Shown here piece after piece: positions 1 through 11,328 of a DNA stretch of 64,000 bases. Location: NCBI GenBank assembly GCA_964034945.1, contig OZ035962.1:29973943-30037942 (forward strand), given 5' to 3'. This DNA comes from Chrysopilus asiliformis. Lineage: Eukaryota > Arthropoda > Insecta > Diptera > Rhagionidae. The position numbers and the translations under genes are program-made. Position 1 is the first letter of the stretch; each line of letters starts with the position of its first letter. The notes beneath the pieces are model-generated. The model made no database searches and was not told the DNA's origin. It saw nothing but the letters and a program-made list of their open reading frames with translations.

Positions 1-563
1 ATTTTTCCTACTAAGAACAAGCCTCTAAAAATTCGAGAAAAATATTTCCCGGGTATAAAAGGTCTCGGAAATATTTTTCCTACTAAGAACAAGCCTCTAA
101 AAATTCGAGAAAAATATTTCCCGGGTATAAAAGGTCTCGGAAATATTTTTCCTACTACAAGTTTCTAAAAATTCGAGGAAAATATTTTCCGGGTGGAAAA
201 AGTCTCGGAAATATTTTTCCTACTAAGAACAAGCCTCTAAAAATTCGAGAAAAATATTTCCCTGGTGGAAACGGTCTCGGAAATATTTTTCCTACTAAGA
301 ACAAGTTTCTAAAAATTCGAGAAAAATATTTCCCGTATAGAAAAGGTCTCGGAAATATTTTTCCTACTCAGAGCAAGCCTCTAAAAATTCGAGAAAAATA
401 TTTCCCGTATAGAAAAAGTCTCGGAAATATTTTTCCTAGTAAGAACAAGCATCTAAAAATTCGAGAAAAATATTTCCCGGGTGGAAAAGGTCTCGGAAAT
501 ATTTTTCCTACTCAGAGCAAGCCTCTAAAAGTTCGAGAAAAATATATCCCGGGCGAGAACGGG
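1..563. repeat. 72-bp tandem minisatellite, about 7.8 copies
   Basis: Units start at 1, 73, 145, 213, 285, 357, 429 and 501. All are 72 bp except the third (68 bp), and the last is partial. Each unit carries the landmarks TTTTTCCTACTAAGAACAAG, AAAATTCGAGAAAAATATTT and GGTCTCGGAAAT, with a few substitutions per unit. The array runs off the left window edge, so its full length is unknown. It ends in a GC-richer segment followed by a degenerate (TGTC)n tract near 626-680, which suggests it is part of, or next to, a larger dispersed repeat. No coding capacity is seen. Confidence 0.95.
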
Positions 564-1709
564 GGCAGAAACTTTCTGCACGAAAGCCGTTTCAGCCAAA
601 ATTATGAGAATGTCCACGTGCATCTTTCTGTCTGTCTGTCTTTCGGTTTGTCGATCTGTCTATCTGTCGGTCTTTCTGTTTTGTGTATCTTAAACGCACA
701 GAGTTAACGACGTGAAATTTTCTGTAACTGAGTTTTACGAAAATCGTAGTTTCCCATCGACTTTTGAAAAAGTAACGTTAGGCATGACGGGTACCTCCCG
801 GATTTTAGAAAAAATACAGTTTTTGAAAAAATATCATTTTTCATATATTTTTTCCTGAACTAAATATTGCAGATGAATGTTTTGTGTTGATCACAACTAA
901 TATTTTCTGTGAATTTACACCTAATAAGAATAGGGGAAAACACCCAGATCTGAGCCCCCTTAAGCCTTTTTTTCACTTCATACCATATTTTCTTTGTCTT
1001 CCGTATACTTTCTGAGAAACTTATATTTACTGATCGAAAGTATGGAATGTTTAAATTAAATTAACATATACATATTCCTCAACAATTTGGATAAAAAAAA
1101 GAAATTATGTGTAAATGTGGAAATTATCCCAAAATCCAATTCTGAGCCCCCTGTATTAAATTAAGTATGCCTCGTAACTTATAGCAATGAGAATGTAATT
1201 CGAAGAATAATTGGTTTCATCACTTTGTGAAATGTGGTTTAATCGGCACAAACGCGCACAATTCTTGTTTTAACAGGAAAATTAACAGGGGTGCTCAGAA
1301 CTGGTGCCGGGGCTCAGATCTGGATACTTTACCCTATGTAATCTTAGAATCAATATTTTGTAGATTGCACCACTTTAGGCCCCAACGTCTTATATAATGA
1401 TGACAAAAAAGTTGTTTTATATATTTATTTTAAGAGTTTTTTTAACTGTTACAAGAGTGTTTTAATGTGATACCAAAAAAATGAAATGTTAAAGAAATTT
1501 TCGTCTTACGTATATGAAAGTAAAGTATACTTAGACATTAGGTTTTCCCACTTGGTAAAAATTGGCCTGTTACGAATAGAATGACAATATTTCCCCAAAT
1601 GGAGGCTTTTATGAAACTATTATATTACGAAATATGTTGTGGAAGCAATGTTACAGCGGTTTGACATAAAATAAAATTAGTTGATTATTGACTTTCAAAA
1701 GAAAAGAAC
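564..1709. other. Non-coding flank left of the lipocalin-like gene
   Basis: A short degenerate pyrimidine microsatellite (TGTC/TTTC, about 626-680) follows the minisatellite. The remainder is AT-rich sequence without an open frame or splice-bounded exon I could support. Two segments with similar wording (GAGCCCCCT near 953 and 1143, and GGGGCTCAGATCTGG near 1310) look like decayed repeat material. Just before the ATG at 1710 there are AT-rich TATA-like stretches (about 1619-1626 and 1667-1677), neither close to a canonical TATA box. Confidence 0.5.
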
Positions 1710-2351
1710 ATGTTTCTGAAGATTTTTTTAATAATACTATTTTGCGGCAAAAGTTTTGGAAAACTGTTGAATGGATTTTGTAAACCAATCGAAACATCAA
1801 TTCAATCAAAGGATTCATGGATCAATTTTTTTAAAGAAGGAAAATCTTGGCCAATATCACACTATTTGCCAAATTCGTATGACATAGAACATATTTTAAA
1901 TGCGTCTGGTTCGCAATATGTGAAAACAGTTTTCCCACCGTGTTACTATGAAGCTAATTCATATATTTTTGAAGGATCGAAATATTTTATATGTTTGTAT
2001 AATGCCAGTGATACAAAACATTTCTGCAGAGAAAATTTTCAATATCTCGTATATGGCACTAGTTCAGGATCTAAGACACTGATTCAGACAAACACCGACC
2101 ATAAGCCAATTTATAGCGATTTAAAGAATTTTATTATATTACAATCTTGTGAAAATGTGACATTAAACTCAAAGTACAGATCAGAAGGTTATGTAATTGT
2201 AGGATCAATTGATACTGAAAAAAGCAGATTGGAGTGTATGTCAGAATTGGAAAACTTTACTGAAGTAAAATTAGATGAGTTCATCGATTTCAGCAAAATT
2301 CCATCATCACAACGATCAAAATGGAGTATATGTGGGACAATGGAGGTGTAG
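1710..2351 (+). CDS. Secreted cysteine-rich, lipocalin-like protein (213 aa)
   Basis: This is the best complete ORF in the window. The N-terminus is a typical signal peptide: Lys4, then hydrophobic residues to about 11, with likely cleavage near Gly13-Gly17. The mature part has cysteines at 24, 78, 95, 106, 147, 176 and 208 and four N-glycosylation sequons (64, 98, 149, 182), so it is probably secreted. A Tyr/Ser...SCENV...(Y/G)YVIVG stretch at about 135-166 and a C-terminal helix-like segment ending in a late Cys resemble the second half of arthropod lipocalins, whose precursors are usually about 180-220 aa. The usual GxW motif is only vaguely present (GKSW, 44-47), so the family call is an inference. 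The start has A at -3 (GAACATG), and an AATAAA lies at 2426-2431, 75 bp past the stop. It appears intronless. It may sit inside a larger minus-strand gene. Confidence 0.6.
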   Translation: MFLKIFLIILFCGKSFGKLLNGFCKPIETSIQSKDSWINFFKEGKSWPISHYLPNSYDIEHILNASGSQYVKTVFPPCYYEANSYIFEGSKYFICLYNASDTKHFCRENFQYLVYGTSSGSKTLIQTNTDHKPIYSDLKNFIILQSCENVTLNSKYRSEGYVIVGSIDTEKSRLECMSELENFTEVKLDEFIDFSKIPSSQRSKWSICGTMEV

Positions 2352-2425
2352 AGAATTTAAATAATAGATTTTCTTCTTAAATTCTTCTTGATAATTTATT
2401 CTGTTCAGATACATTAATTGTATCT

Positions 2426-2431
2426 AATAAA
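2426..2431 (+). terminator. Poly(A) signal AATAAA
   Basis: A canonical AATAAA hexamer lies 75 bp after the stop of the lipocalin-like ORF, a normal spacing for a short insect 3' UTR. AT-rich DNA makes chance hexamers common, so only its position supports it. Confidence 0.45.
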
Positions 2432-2911
2432 TGTGAGAAACATTAATTCTTTTAATGTTTAAAATTATTTAACAATATCCACAATTAATAAATTATTAAA
2501 TTAAATAGGAACATTACATTCGAAGGTATCTTAATAACTAAAAATTAAATCGTTGCAAAAACATAATTTTTAATTCAAAACCTACTTAATATCAAAATCA
2601 AAATGTAAATTAAGTAGTTAAGTGAAAAACGAATATAAACCAAAAAATGTCATTTCTCAAACAAGTAGAATTATAAAAACAAAAGCTTTCTTTACCCACA
2701 GAGGAAGCTTGCAGTGTGATATTATATATGAACCTCAAGATAATTTTCAAACGATTGTTTTATCAATTTTTTGTTTCGATCTAATAATTTATGGCCTAAG
2801 TTTATTTTTATTACTGCACGATGAGGAGATGTAAACATATTATTAAATTTACTATTTTACGAGTGAAATTACAATCTTGAAAAAATTACGTTGTGTGTTT
2901 ATTTATTACTA

Positions 2912-3118
2912 CACGGAGAGAAATAATTCCTATAAAAATTGTAATATGGATTTTTTTGTAATGACTCCCAAAAACAAGGAGAACTTATACCAAGAAATAG
3001 GAAATTCTCCTAAAACTTTAGGATAAATTCGTGATTTTTAGAAAATTGTTACAAAAAAACCCACTGCCTCATACATAACAATTCTATGTGGGAGTCTCTC
3101 CTATTATTTCTATCCATG
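2912..3118. mobile_element. Small MITE with imperfect terminal inverted repeats and TA flanks
   Basis: The left end CACGGAGAGAAATAAT and the right end, read in reverse as CATGGATAGAAATAAT, form an imperfect inverted repeat. The pair is flanked by TA on both sides (2910-2911 and 3119-3120), giving a 207-bp element without coding capacity. TA duplication fits the Tc1/mariner group, but no transposase is present to confirm it. Confidence 0.45.
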
Positions 3119-4803
3119 TACAATAGATAATTCGCATAAACTGACCGATAACGCTTTATAATAGCTCCCAATTAACACTTGGCCCAGTTGTGAGAATTTA
3201 GTTAATATAACGTCCTAATACCGCTGCGAAAACGTTGCTACAACCGGCAACACAGCGTTATTTTAGTAACTCAATTTAAAAATTTGTTCTGACGTTGTGG
3301 AAGCGTTGGAGAAAAAAAAATAACGGTTGATTACCGGTTTATAAAAGTTATTGGGAAAAAGATTTCCAGAATAACCAATTTGCAACTCAAGCTAAAAATT
3401 GGTTAGTAAAACAATAGTTTATTTCGTGTTAATGAAAACGGTTTCCAAAATAACTGAAAAACAAGGGTTATAAATTGGTTACTTTTGTAACCCATGATAT
3501 TTTTAAAATCTTGTTAGAAAATTCTGAACCGATTTCAAGATAAACGTTTTTGAGAAAAAATCTCTTTAAAATTTGTTCAGAAATGTAAGAGATAGCAGGA
3601 GAAGGGCTTATAGGAACGAGGGGCGGGAGAGAGCAATAAAATAATCCATTTCTACTTTGATAATTTTAGAAAAAACGAAAGATTAAATAAAAACCCCTTA
3701 CTCCAAGATAAAAAAAAACGCATTTATGAAATTCATCCAATCGAATTTCGTTTTATATGCCTACTTAACGAATTCTGAACGCCTTCCTCCATAAATCTCC
3801 GTAAAATGTGTTGTCGAGACATTTGAGAAATCATTAAATGGGTTTCGACAATCGTAGGGGAAAAGCCGACCGGAAAAACTGCTGCGTTGACTTTTCTATA
3901 GGAATTAGGAATAACTTTCGTATGCGAATCATTGTGATCCTTCCGTTGGATGTCTTTTGGTATTAAAGTGACAAAAGAATTAATGTCAAATAAGCCACTT
4001 TATCAGAGACATCCTTGGGACAGTCATTAACAACTCGACAAAAAATTGCTCGTATGTAAAAAAAAAATGAAAAAGTTAGAAAATTACTCTGCTCTTTCAT
4101 ATTACTCAACAGAAATGGATTTAAATGGATTGAAGTTAAAGGCAAAGCTCTGCTCGCCTTGACATGAGAATTATTTTCCCGGTTCTATGCTGCTGTCTTC
4201 AAGAAAAATCAAACGCGCAGCAACTTTTTTTACAGTCTGTTGCACAATCAAATGGACTAAATTACGTTTCTTATAAATAGATTGAAAAAGATGAAAGTCA
4301 TCAGACACTTCCATAATCAAGAGAGCAAATAACTATAGCCGATAGTCCTGACTGTTTGTACAAGTAAAAAGGACTTGTTGCCATCTGTTTTATGCAAAAA
4401 TTAACATGTAACGGAAGACAACTAATGAACAGAATAAAAAGGGTATTTTTATTCATTAAATGAAAATCTAAATTTTTATTAAGACTACTTTGACTTTGAT
4501 AATAAAATACCTTTTAAAAACTTACAGCCTTATTAATAAAAAATCCCTAACACGGAGATAACTCATGTGCTAACTAACTCCGAGATAGCAAACTTATACA
4601 TTAAATAACTATTCTTATTAATAAAAATTTTTCCTCCATATAATAGCTAACTCGTATTTTATTTAAAAATTTAGGTTGAATACGGCAACCCTTGTTCCAA
4701 ATTGTACCAAAAAATTCGAAAATCTTTTACATTTGACTCATATTTGGGTTTTTTAAATTCGTTTCATTGGAGACGGTATTAAAATAGGAGTGAAATTAGT
4801 GTT
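3119..4803. other. AT-rich non-coding stretch
   Basis: No open frame with coding character or splice-bounded exon was found. Between 3190 and 3500 there are repeated words such as AACCGGT, AATTGGTTA and AAAACG(T/G)TT, suggesting an old repeat. Around 4545-4600 a CACGGAGATAACTC word resembles the end of the 2912-3118 element, but no partner end is visible. Confidence 0.4.
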
Positions 4804-5372
4804 TATACCCGTTAACTTTGCCTTACCGTTTGTAACGCCAAGATCCCGTCATCGCACAAAAAAATGAATTACACCAGTGTGTTTAGAATGATAAAAATAT
4901 TTAATTTCTGCATGTCCGTCCGTCTGTCTGTCTGTCCGTCTGTCTGTCTGTCCGTCCGTCTGTCTGTCCGTCTGTCTGTCTGTGGCGCGGATTGCGGGCG
5001 CACGGATTGAGCTAGAGACTTGAAAGTTTGCACAGATCCGTTTTTCGTAAAATGCGAGGCAAAGTTCGTTAATGGGAAAAAATGGACCATTAGGGGGGGT
5101 ACCCCCCATACGAACGAAATCGTTTTTTGTGAATATCTCAAAAACGGTGCATCTTATCAAAAAAGTGCAAGAACAAAAGTTATTTAGGATATGATTCTAC
5201 ATAAAATTTCCATACATCAAAATCCGATTGGAATAAATTTTAAAAATTCTTATTGGAAAGTTTGGCTTCAAAGTGGAATTTTGGTACAACTGTTCGAATT
5301 TTGATACGAATATCACCATACGGGTTTTCAATAATTGTCAGATTGGCAATTATAGTTTTTGTTATGCTTTAA
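4804..5372 (+). mobile_element. DINE-1/INE-1-like (mini-me-like) non-autonomous Helentron, copy 1
   Basis: The left end is TATACCCG joined directly to TTAACTTTGCCTTACCG; relative to the copies at 17.6, 36.0 and 41.1 kb about 20 bp carrying ATGGTGAAACCAAAGGG are missing. A (TGTC/CGTC)n core at 4913-4982, a conserved body and the palindrome GGGGGGTACCCCCC (about 5093-5107) follow. The right end has ATCACCATACGGGT, the inverse of the left sub-terminal motif, then a small hairpin and a TTTTGTTATG tail. Sub-terminal inverted repeats of about 13 bp, a central GTCY satellite and a 3' stem-loop are the described architecture of DINE-1 elements in flies. It has no gene; open frames across it are translated repeat. 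Confidence 0.85.
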
Positions 5373-6127
5373 TTTAAAAAAATTAGGTCATAGACGTTAG
5401 CTTTATGCAACAACTGTTCTTTTTACTAAAATATAAATTTCTTTTATTGCAAGCTTGAAGTTAAGTAAAAGTGGATTTTTATTTCCGAATTTGTAAGAAA
5501 ACAAAAGGTTCTGAGAAAAATCTTATTCTCCTCCCTCGAACCTTACGTGGAAAATACATGAGGCAACAATTCAGTCTAATTGGTCAGTGATTTTTAAGTT
5601 CACAAAACACGTCACGATTTTTTCGCGCTAATTTCTATTAAAACTCTAAACGCCTTGAAATCTAATTCTTCCATAAAGTTGATCAAAAGGTGATATTATT
5701 CACTTTTAATTGGCAAATATCACTTTAGGGTACTTCTTTAATGAAACATTAAAATTTTATGATAAATCAAAAACAGTATTATCTTTCAGTAACGAACAAA
5801 AATTTCAAACAAAAATATAACATTGAGAATGACAATCGGATAAAAGTTTCGATTAGTAAAACTCCCGGAATATTTTGAAAAGAGCTGAGAGAATAAGTTT
5901 TCCCATTTGGATCATAAAACGCCTCATTTCCGTTTAATTGAGTGCTCTGGAAATTCTACAAAATACCCATGGCAAATCGACTGATTTCCAAGAATTCTCA
6001 ATATAGACATTGTCGAGGCAGGATACTTATCACTAAGTAATTAATTGCTAAATAAATTATTACCAATTATTGTTAATTATATGCTAAGTTCAATAGTCTA
6101 TAAATGAAATATTTATCATAGTTTTAC
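5373..6127. other. AT-rich intergenic or intronic stretch
   Basis: No coding exon or recognisable repeat end was found. If the minus-strand exon at 6431-6128 is real, this is the beginning of its downstream intron, whose next exon I could not find in the remaining sequence to the left. Confidence 0.4.
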
Positions 6128-6431
6128 CTTTGGTCATGATGATGATGTTTATTTGCCGTTGAAAATGAATCGAATATATAATTAAGCATTGGAGCGTCGG
6201 TTTTCTGTGGTTTCGGCAGATATTGCGTTTGAATTTTCGTTGATTTCCCTAATAGTTTAGTTGTAGTAACATTATTTTGCATCCCTAAATAACTTCGTAT
6301 TGTTGTTGCTGTCGTTAAGGCCTCATGTAATGTTTGAGGTATTGGTGTGGTTGATGGCGTCGTTTGATGATTTGGTCGCTTCGTTTGTGATAATTTCTCA
6401 CTATGACTATCCTCAAGTAATGCATTCAATT
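6128..6431 (-). CDS. Internal coding exon, Ser/Thr-rich and His-rich linker of a secreted/surface protein
   Basis: On the minus strand a pyrimidine-rich tract ends in TATTTTCCAG just before base 6431, and the exon stops at 6128 before a GTAAAA donor, so both splice signals are good. The 304-bp exon has an open frame of two leading bases, 100 full codons and two trailing bases. The peptide is hydrophilic and Thr/Ser/Pro/Gln-rich, carries PMLNYIFDSF about three quarters along, and ends in a His4-Asp-Gln run. No catalytic motif is visible. The two leading bases complement the single base left by the exon at 43130-42770 on the same strand, so they may be one gene. An extended linker of this kind with nearby signal peptide would fit a fly immunoglobulin-superfamily surface protein such as the dpr group, but no Ig domain lies in the window, so that is a guess. 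Confidence 0.7.
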
Positions 6432-6439
6432 CTGGAAAA

Positions 6440-8198
6440 TATCAGGAAAACATTTTTTTTGTTAAGACTCAATCTATTTATGTTAATTTTTAAAAAATGG
6501 ACAAAATTATTATTTAAAAGGGTAAATTAGGCGTTCTTTATTCAATTGTATCAAAGCCCAAACCGACAAGTGGAAGGGGTCTTTCCAGTCCATCAACAAC
6601 TGGGGCTTGACACTCCAACAATGACACTCCAACATTTGTAAGGTGTTGATATATTTACATCAACAGCAGAGAAATGACAACATATTCCGATAGTTTGGTC
6701 AGTTCCGAGCATAACCTTTACTAAAAAAATTCTGGTCTTCTAAAAAAAATTCGAAAAAATTCAAATTTGTAATAAACATCCAAAAGAATTTCTCGAGGAT
6801 GGCACAAATTACGCCACTGCTTTGGTTTCCCTTGAGCACTCACAAATGCCTTGAAATAAAAAAAAAACTCCAATTAAAATTAAGTTTATGGTTGTTTGAT
6901 TAACAATAACCAAAAACTCAAAAGTAAATTTGGAATTGGAAAACTTTTGAATGATAAAAATGATATTTGAGAAAAAACCTTTCAAGGAAGTAAAAAAGTA
7001 GTATTATCGTCATATTTCACTTTTATGGGTAGATTTGAAGGCATCAATTAGATTGTCTCCTATTGTCCTTCGGGGCTAGTTAAATATTTATTGAAAGAAT
7101 TGTTAGAGTACTCGAATAGCCTTACTTTCATGTCGTTAAGAATGTTTGTTTTTGGGAAAAAATTCAGTTTCGTGTAAGAATAAAGGGTTCGACCTCAATA
7201 TTTCCTGCAATTATAAAGTTTCTTCTAATTCGAAATAAATTACCGCTAAGAAAAATAGCTTGATGTCAATTGAAGCTATACAAAAGTTTTTGTTCTAAAT
7301 TGAAAAATTTCTTGCTTGTTTTCTATTATATTGTACGTAAAGCGTATATTACCAAAAAAAATATGCTTTAATCCAGAGTGAACAATACTCAAAAATAGAA
7401 GAATCATAAAAGTATAATTTGATGGCAATGGAATAAATCTCTTAATATCGGCGTAAGTCTACCGGAATGATTGGCCATAAAATATGCAAAACGCTATCAA
7501 CAACTTATATTGCACCTCAAGGATCTCGCTCTAAACAACGAATAAAATATAGGTTGATGGAAAATGGGGGAAACGTTCTCCAGATGTTTTTTTGGTTTTA
7601 TTTTAGCTTTCCCATATCTATGTTTACATTGTTTATGTGTCAGTGGTTGAGGAAATTTCATACCGTCATTACTGTAGAGTGAAGGAACATTCAAAATCTC
7701 ACGTTAGAGATTTCTTGGATACAAAGAACGGAAATTTATATCGAAGGTGAAATGAATCGAAGGTGAAAGCTCATAAAGGTGCGCCTCCTACCTTTCGACC
7801 CAGCAACAATAAAAAATCCATAACGGGCCCTATTTAAGAGGGCTATAATTCTGTTACGTTTTTAAAGTCTGAATTTCCTCAAGGGTAGATATTATACTGT
7901 TTTTCATCTGAACTTTCTGTTTTCATTTAAAAATTATTATTACAGTTTGTTTTAGAAAGAAAAAAAAACCAATTCAAATTAGTGGGGAATGCTGTGATGG
8001 TGGTTGTAAATTCTAGATCTTGAAATTTTTTCGCTGTACTGAGATATAGGAAAAGTTTGGTTGGTTGTTTGGTATTAAAAAAGGTTGAAAGGGAAGCCAC
8101 ATGAATGTAGGCCTTCAATTTCTTTTGTACACGTCCTTTAGAAAAAGTTTAGAAACTTGAATTTTCGCCCTATTTAATTTGGAGCGTTTTTATAAATA
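6440..8198. other. Non-coding stretch
   Basis: No exon or mobile element with recognisable ends was found. There are short local repeats, such as the doubled ACACTCCAACA near 6608-6632. Open frames of 60-70 codons around 7467-7694 lie on both strands over the same bases and have no coding features. Confidence 0.4.
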
Positions 8199-8470
8199 CA
8201 CTCAGAAAAATGTCCAGGTCAACTTTTTGTCAGGTTAACTCTGACCTTACAGAGGTGTCTGTAAGCCAGCTAGCGGTCAGAGTTAACCTATCTAAGGTCA
8301 ACTCGTGCAGCTCCCAATGGCCTACTTCAACTGCTGGTGGCATAATTTCAGAATTTCTCCGACCACAGGTCAACTCAGTTTTACTTGCCCACATGCAGGC
8401 GAACGCGCGCCTGCCCGAGGCCAATTACGCCGTATGTAGGTCGTCGAGTTAGCCTCCATTTTTCTGAGTG
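8199..8470 (+). mobile_element. 272-bp CACTCAG MITE, copy 1 (forward)
   Basis: The element begins CACTCAGAAAAATG and ends CATTTTTCTGAGTG, perfect 14-bp terminal inverted repeats, with TA on both sides (8197-8198, 8471-8472). It is more GC-rich than its surroundings. It contains repeated AGGTCAAC/GGTTAACTCTGACC words. A second copy of exactly the same length lies inverted 206 bp away. CACT termini with a 2-bp target duplication suggest a CACTA-like origin, but the superfamily is not settled. Open frames of 64-80 codons here are incidental. Confidence 0.9.
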
Positions 8471-8676
8471 TAGAAATTATAAAAAAAGGAAAAGTTTGGA
8501 AATTGTTTAAATGCAATTGAAACGGTACACATAACCAAAACAGAAAAATGTTCCGCAGGCGAATTTCTTTGGGATATATCGTGAAAAGTGATAGTTTTGA
8601 GCGTTTAATAAATTATATCACATTACAGCATATTGCCAAACAAAGTGTAGTTTTTCCGAGACGCCAGGACAACATG

Positions 8677-8948
8677 CACTCAGAAAAATGGAGGCTAACT
8701 CGACGACCTACATACGGCGTAATTGGCCTCGGGCAGGCGCGCGTTCGCCTGCATGTGGGCAAGTAAAACTGAGTTGACCTGTGGTCGGAGAAATTCTGAA
8801 ATTAAGCCACTAGCAGGTGAAGTAGGGCTTTGGGAGCTGCACGAGTTGACCTTAGATAGGTCAACTCTGACCGCTAGCTGGCTTACAAAAGCCTCTGTAA
8901 GGTCAGAGTTAACCTGACAAAAAGTTGACCTGGACATTTTTCTGAGTG
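8677..8948 (-). mobile_element. 272-bp CACTCAG MITE, copy 2 (reverse)
   Basis: This is the near-identical reverse complement of the element at 8199-8470, with the same 14-bp ends and 272-bp length, flanked by TG on both sides (8675-8676, 8949-8950). Different flanking dinucleotides at the two copies show separate insertions rather than one duplication. A handful of substitutions separate them, for example around 8810-8830. Confidence 0.9.
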
Positions 8949-10953
8949 TGCCTAAATCCACTCCTGAGCCGAAGATTTTTTCGAATTGAAGGCAAAAAGC
9001 AAAACTCCTCGCAAATAACGCTTATTTGGCTTCAAAGCACAAAAAAATATATGATACCGATAAACATTCACAAATTTAATGATAAGGAGTTGTTGCCAGT
9101 TGCCTAGCTTATCATTTGACGTTTCTGATCTGACATTATTGACCAGCATTTTACTGCTAGCGCCATCTATTGGAAAATATTTTTTATGTCTTTCTTAAGA
9201 CAAAGGAAGTTTCCATTTCAGGCTTGCTAGTTAATTTTCCTTCTTAAAAACGCAACTTTTTTTATTACATGTAAATTCCAATTTTAAAAGGTTTTTCAAC
9301 ATATTAGATAAACTTTTATGTATTTGATTTCCAGATTTTCAATATTTGCAGTTTTTAAAATTTAAATCCAGGAATATGAAAATTGGTTCAATGCCAACGA
9401 AGTTTAATGAACCCAAAGTGCATTTAACTATAAATCAGAAATTTCGTGGGCATAAAAAATAAATTCCAGCCAGCGAAAAACTTTACATATCCTTTTGAAT
9501 AAAAAATTATAGCCAATTTAAAAAAAAAATCTATATTGGCCATTTGAGCAATTTTCCGCACAAACTAATTTAAATTTGTTTAAAACATTGAAATTGGATT
9601 CGGCATTGAATACGAAATCAACCCTTGCCAAATACCCCAAAAACAAAAATAAACCAACCACTCTGTGAAAAGCCAACAAATTTTTATTATTTGATTTTTA
9701 TAGCATTAACTCGTTTAATGGACCCATTTTATTTATTTATAACGTTCAAATAAGCAATTTCGATTTTAGTTTGAAGGCTAAAAGGATTTTAATTTATTTC
9801 TACTTAACTAGAATATCAAATCGAATTTGGTCAATTCCCATTTGGCAATTCGGAGTCGTTTAATGAAATTCCAATGGCGTTTGGGAAGATATTGCTCATT
9901 TAATATTGTGGTGGCGGAGGGCAATATCTAAATGGCCATGATATCAGAAATATAAAGTATTTATATTTGCTTGCTAAATATAGATGAGAAATTCTTTGAA
10001 TACGGCACGTATTGCCAACTAATGATAGGGAAACAATAGCCTTGGGTGCTAAATATGGTCATTAATCCACAGGTATTTATTGACATTTTCCAGTAATATC
10101 CAGAAATACCCAGCAACATGACTTTTAATCCTTGTTCGTACATCCAGCAGTCTACTGACGACCATCACTTTTACACAAATAAAATTATCCAAGTTGAATT
10201 GAAACAGACCGAAAACAAATAAAGCCGAAATCATCGAATTCTCTCGCATCATTTTACTTAATAAACCTTGAAAGTCAGTCCAAACCTTAAGAAATTGGAG
10301 ACGAAGTCTACCAGCCATAGAAGAACAACTTGGTGTAACTTTTCTTTGAGATCATCGTTAAGTAGTAGATATAAGGTTCAAGTCATTGGCCCTCTACTTA
10401 TCAAATGAGAACATTAAACCAATTGAATACCAATACGTTGCAATTAGTAAAGTTTTTTTTTGGCCAGAAACACTATAAGGATATCAATTAGATTAAATGA
10501 AAGCAGGACGCAAGGTGATGTGCGCTTACGATGTCCATTGGCTGGTTGTGTTCTTATCGGGCGAATTGAGGTAAATTTTTTCTCGCCCTCGGCTTGGAGA
10601 AACGAGGGAAAAGTAATAATTTGATATTATCCCAGAGGAGGGAAAACAGGAGTTTTCTGATTGGAATTTTCTCGTTTTGGACGTGCAGAAAATATCCCGA
10701 ATGTTTGAATGGCATGTCAGGCATACCTCATCTGTCTTGCAATTTCAATTTCCTAACCCCATTCACTCATACACTTTCGAATCAGGAATCGAGAATCATG
10801 GATGCCCTTAGCTGTTTTTTCATTAACTGATGTTGGACTTTTCACTTTCTCATACACGAAATGATGAAGGAATATTTGGGAAAGAATCTTTCAAGGACAA
10901 ACTCCTTGATTGGCATGTCATGTGTTATTGATTATATCAATGGTGTCTGTCAT
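8949..10953. other. Non-coding stretch
   Basis: AT-rich, with no repeat ends I could pair. On the minus strand, 10318-10052 is an 88-codon open frame with an ATG. An overlapping frame just upstream (about 10361-10265) has a protein-like leucine-rich composition, but neither has a splice signal or family motif that would justify a gene call. The section 10490-10830 is less AT-rich and may be conserved non-coding. Confidence 0.35.
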
Positions 10954-11284
10954 TATACCCGTATGGTGAAACCAAAGGGTATATTAGATTTGCCTTACCG
11001 TTTGTAACGCCAAGATCGCGTCATCACACAAAAAAATGAATTACACCAGTGAGTTTAGAATGATAAAAAAAGTTGAATTTAGCATGTTCGTCCGTCTGTC
11101 CGTCCGTCTGTCCGTCCGTCCGTCTGTAGCGCGGATTGCGGGCGCACGAATTGAGCTAGAGACTTAAAATTTTGCGCAAATCCGTTTTTCGTAAAATGCA
11201 AGGCTAAGTTCGTTAATGGGCAAAAATGGACCATTAAGGGGGGGTTCCCCCCATACGAACGAAAACGTTTTTTGTGAAAATACA
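10954..11284 (+). mobile_element. DINE-1-like element, copy 2 (3'-truncated)
   Basis: It starts TATACCCGTATGGTGAAACC, carries a short (GTCC/GTCT) core at 11088-11127, and continues with the same body as the other copies up to CGAACGAAAACGTTTTTTGTG. It then stops, lacking the right sub-terminal repeat and hairpin. The usual GGTACC centre of the G/C palindrome reads GGTTCC here. Confidence 0.85.
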
Positions 11285-11328
11285 TGAAATATTATTTTTC
11301 AAACCCTTTAATTTAAGATTTTATACTA

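Noticed and set aside
2622..2834. 70-codon frame after the lipocalin-like gene with a hydrophobic C-terminus
   Set aside because: Starts at GTG, no acceptor at its edge, and follows the AATAAA of the preceding gene.
8210..8961. Frames of 64-88 codons repeated on both strands with near-identical products
   Set aside because: They mirror each other because the two inverted MITE copies are the same sequence.
10052..10318. 88-codon ATG frame on the minus strand
   Set aside because: No domain, no splice signals or upstream promoter. A neighbouring frame is equally open.
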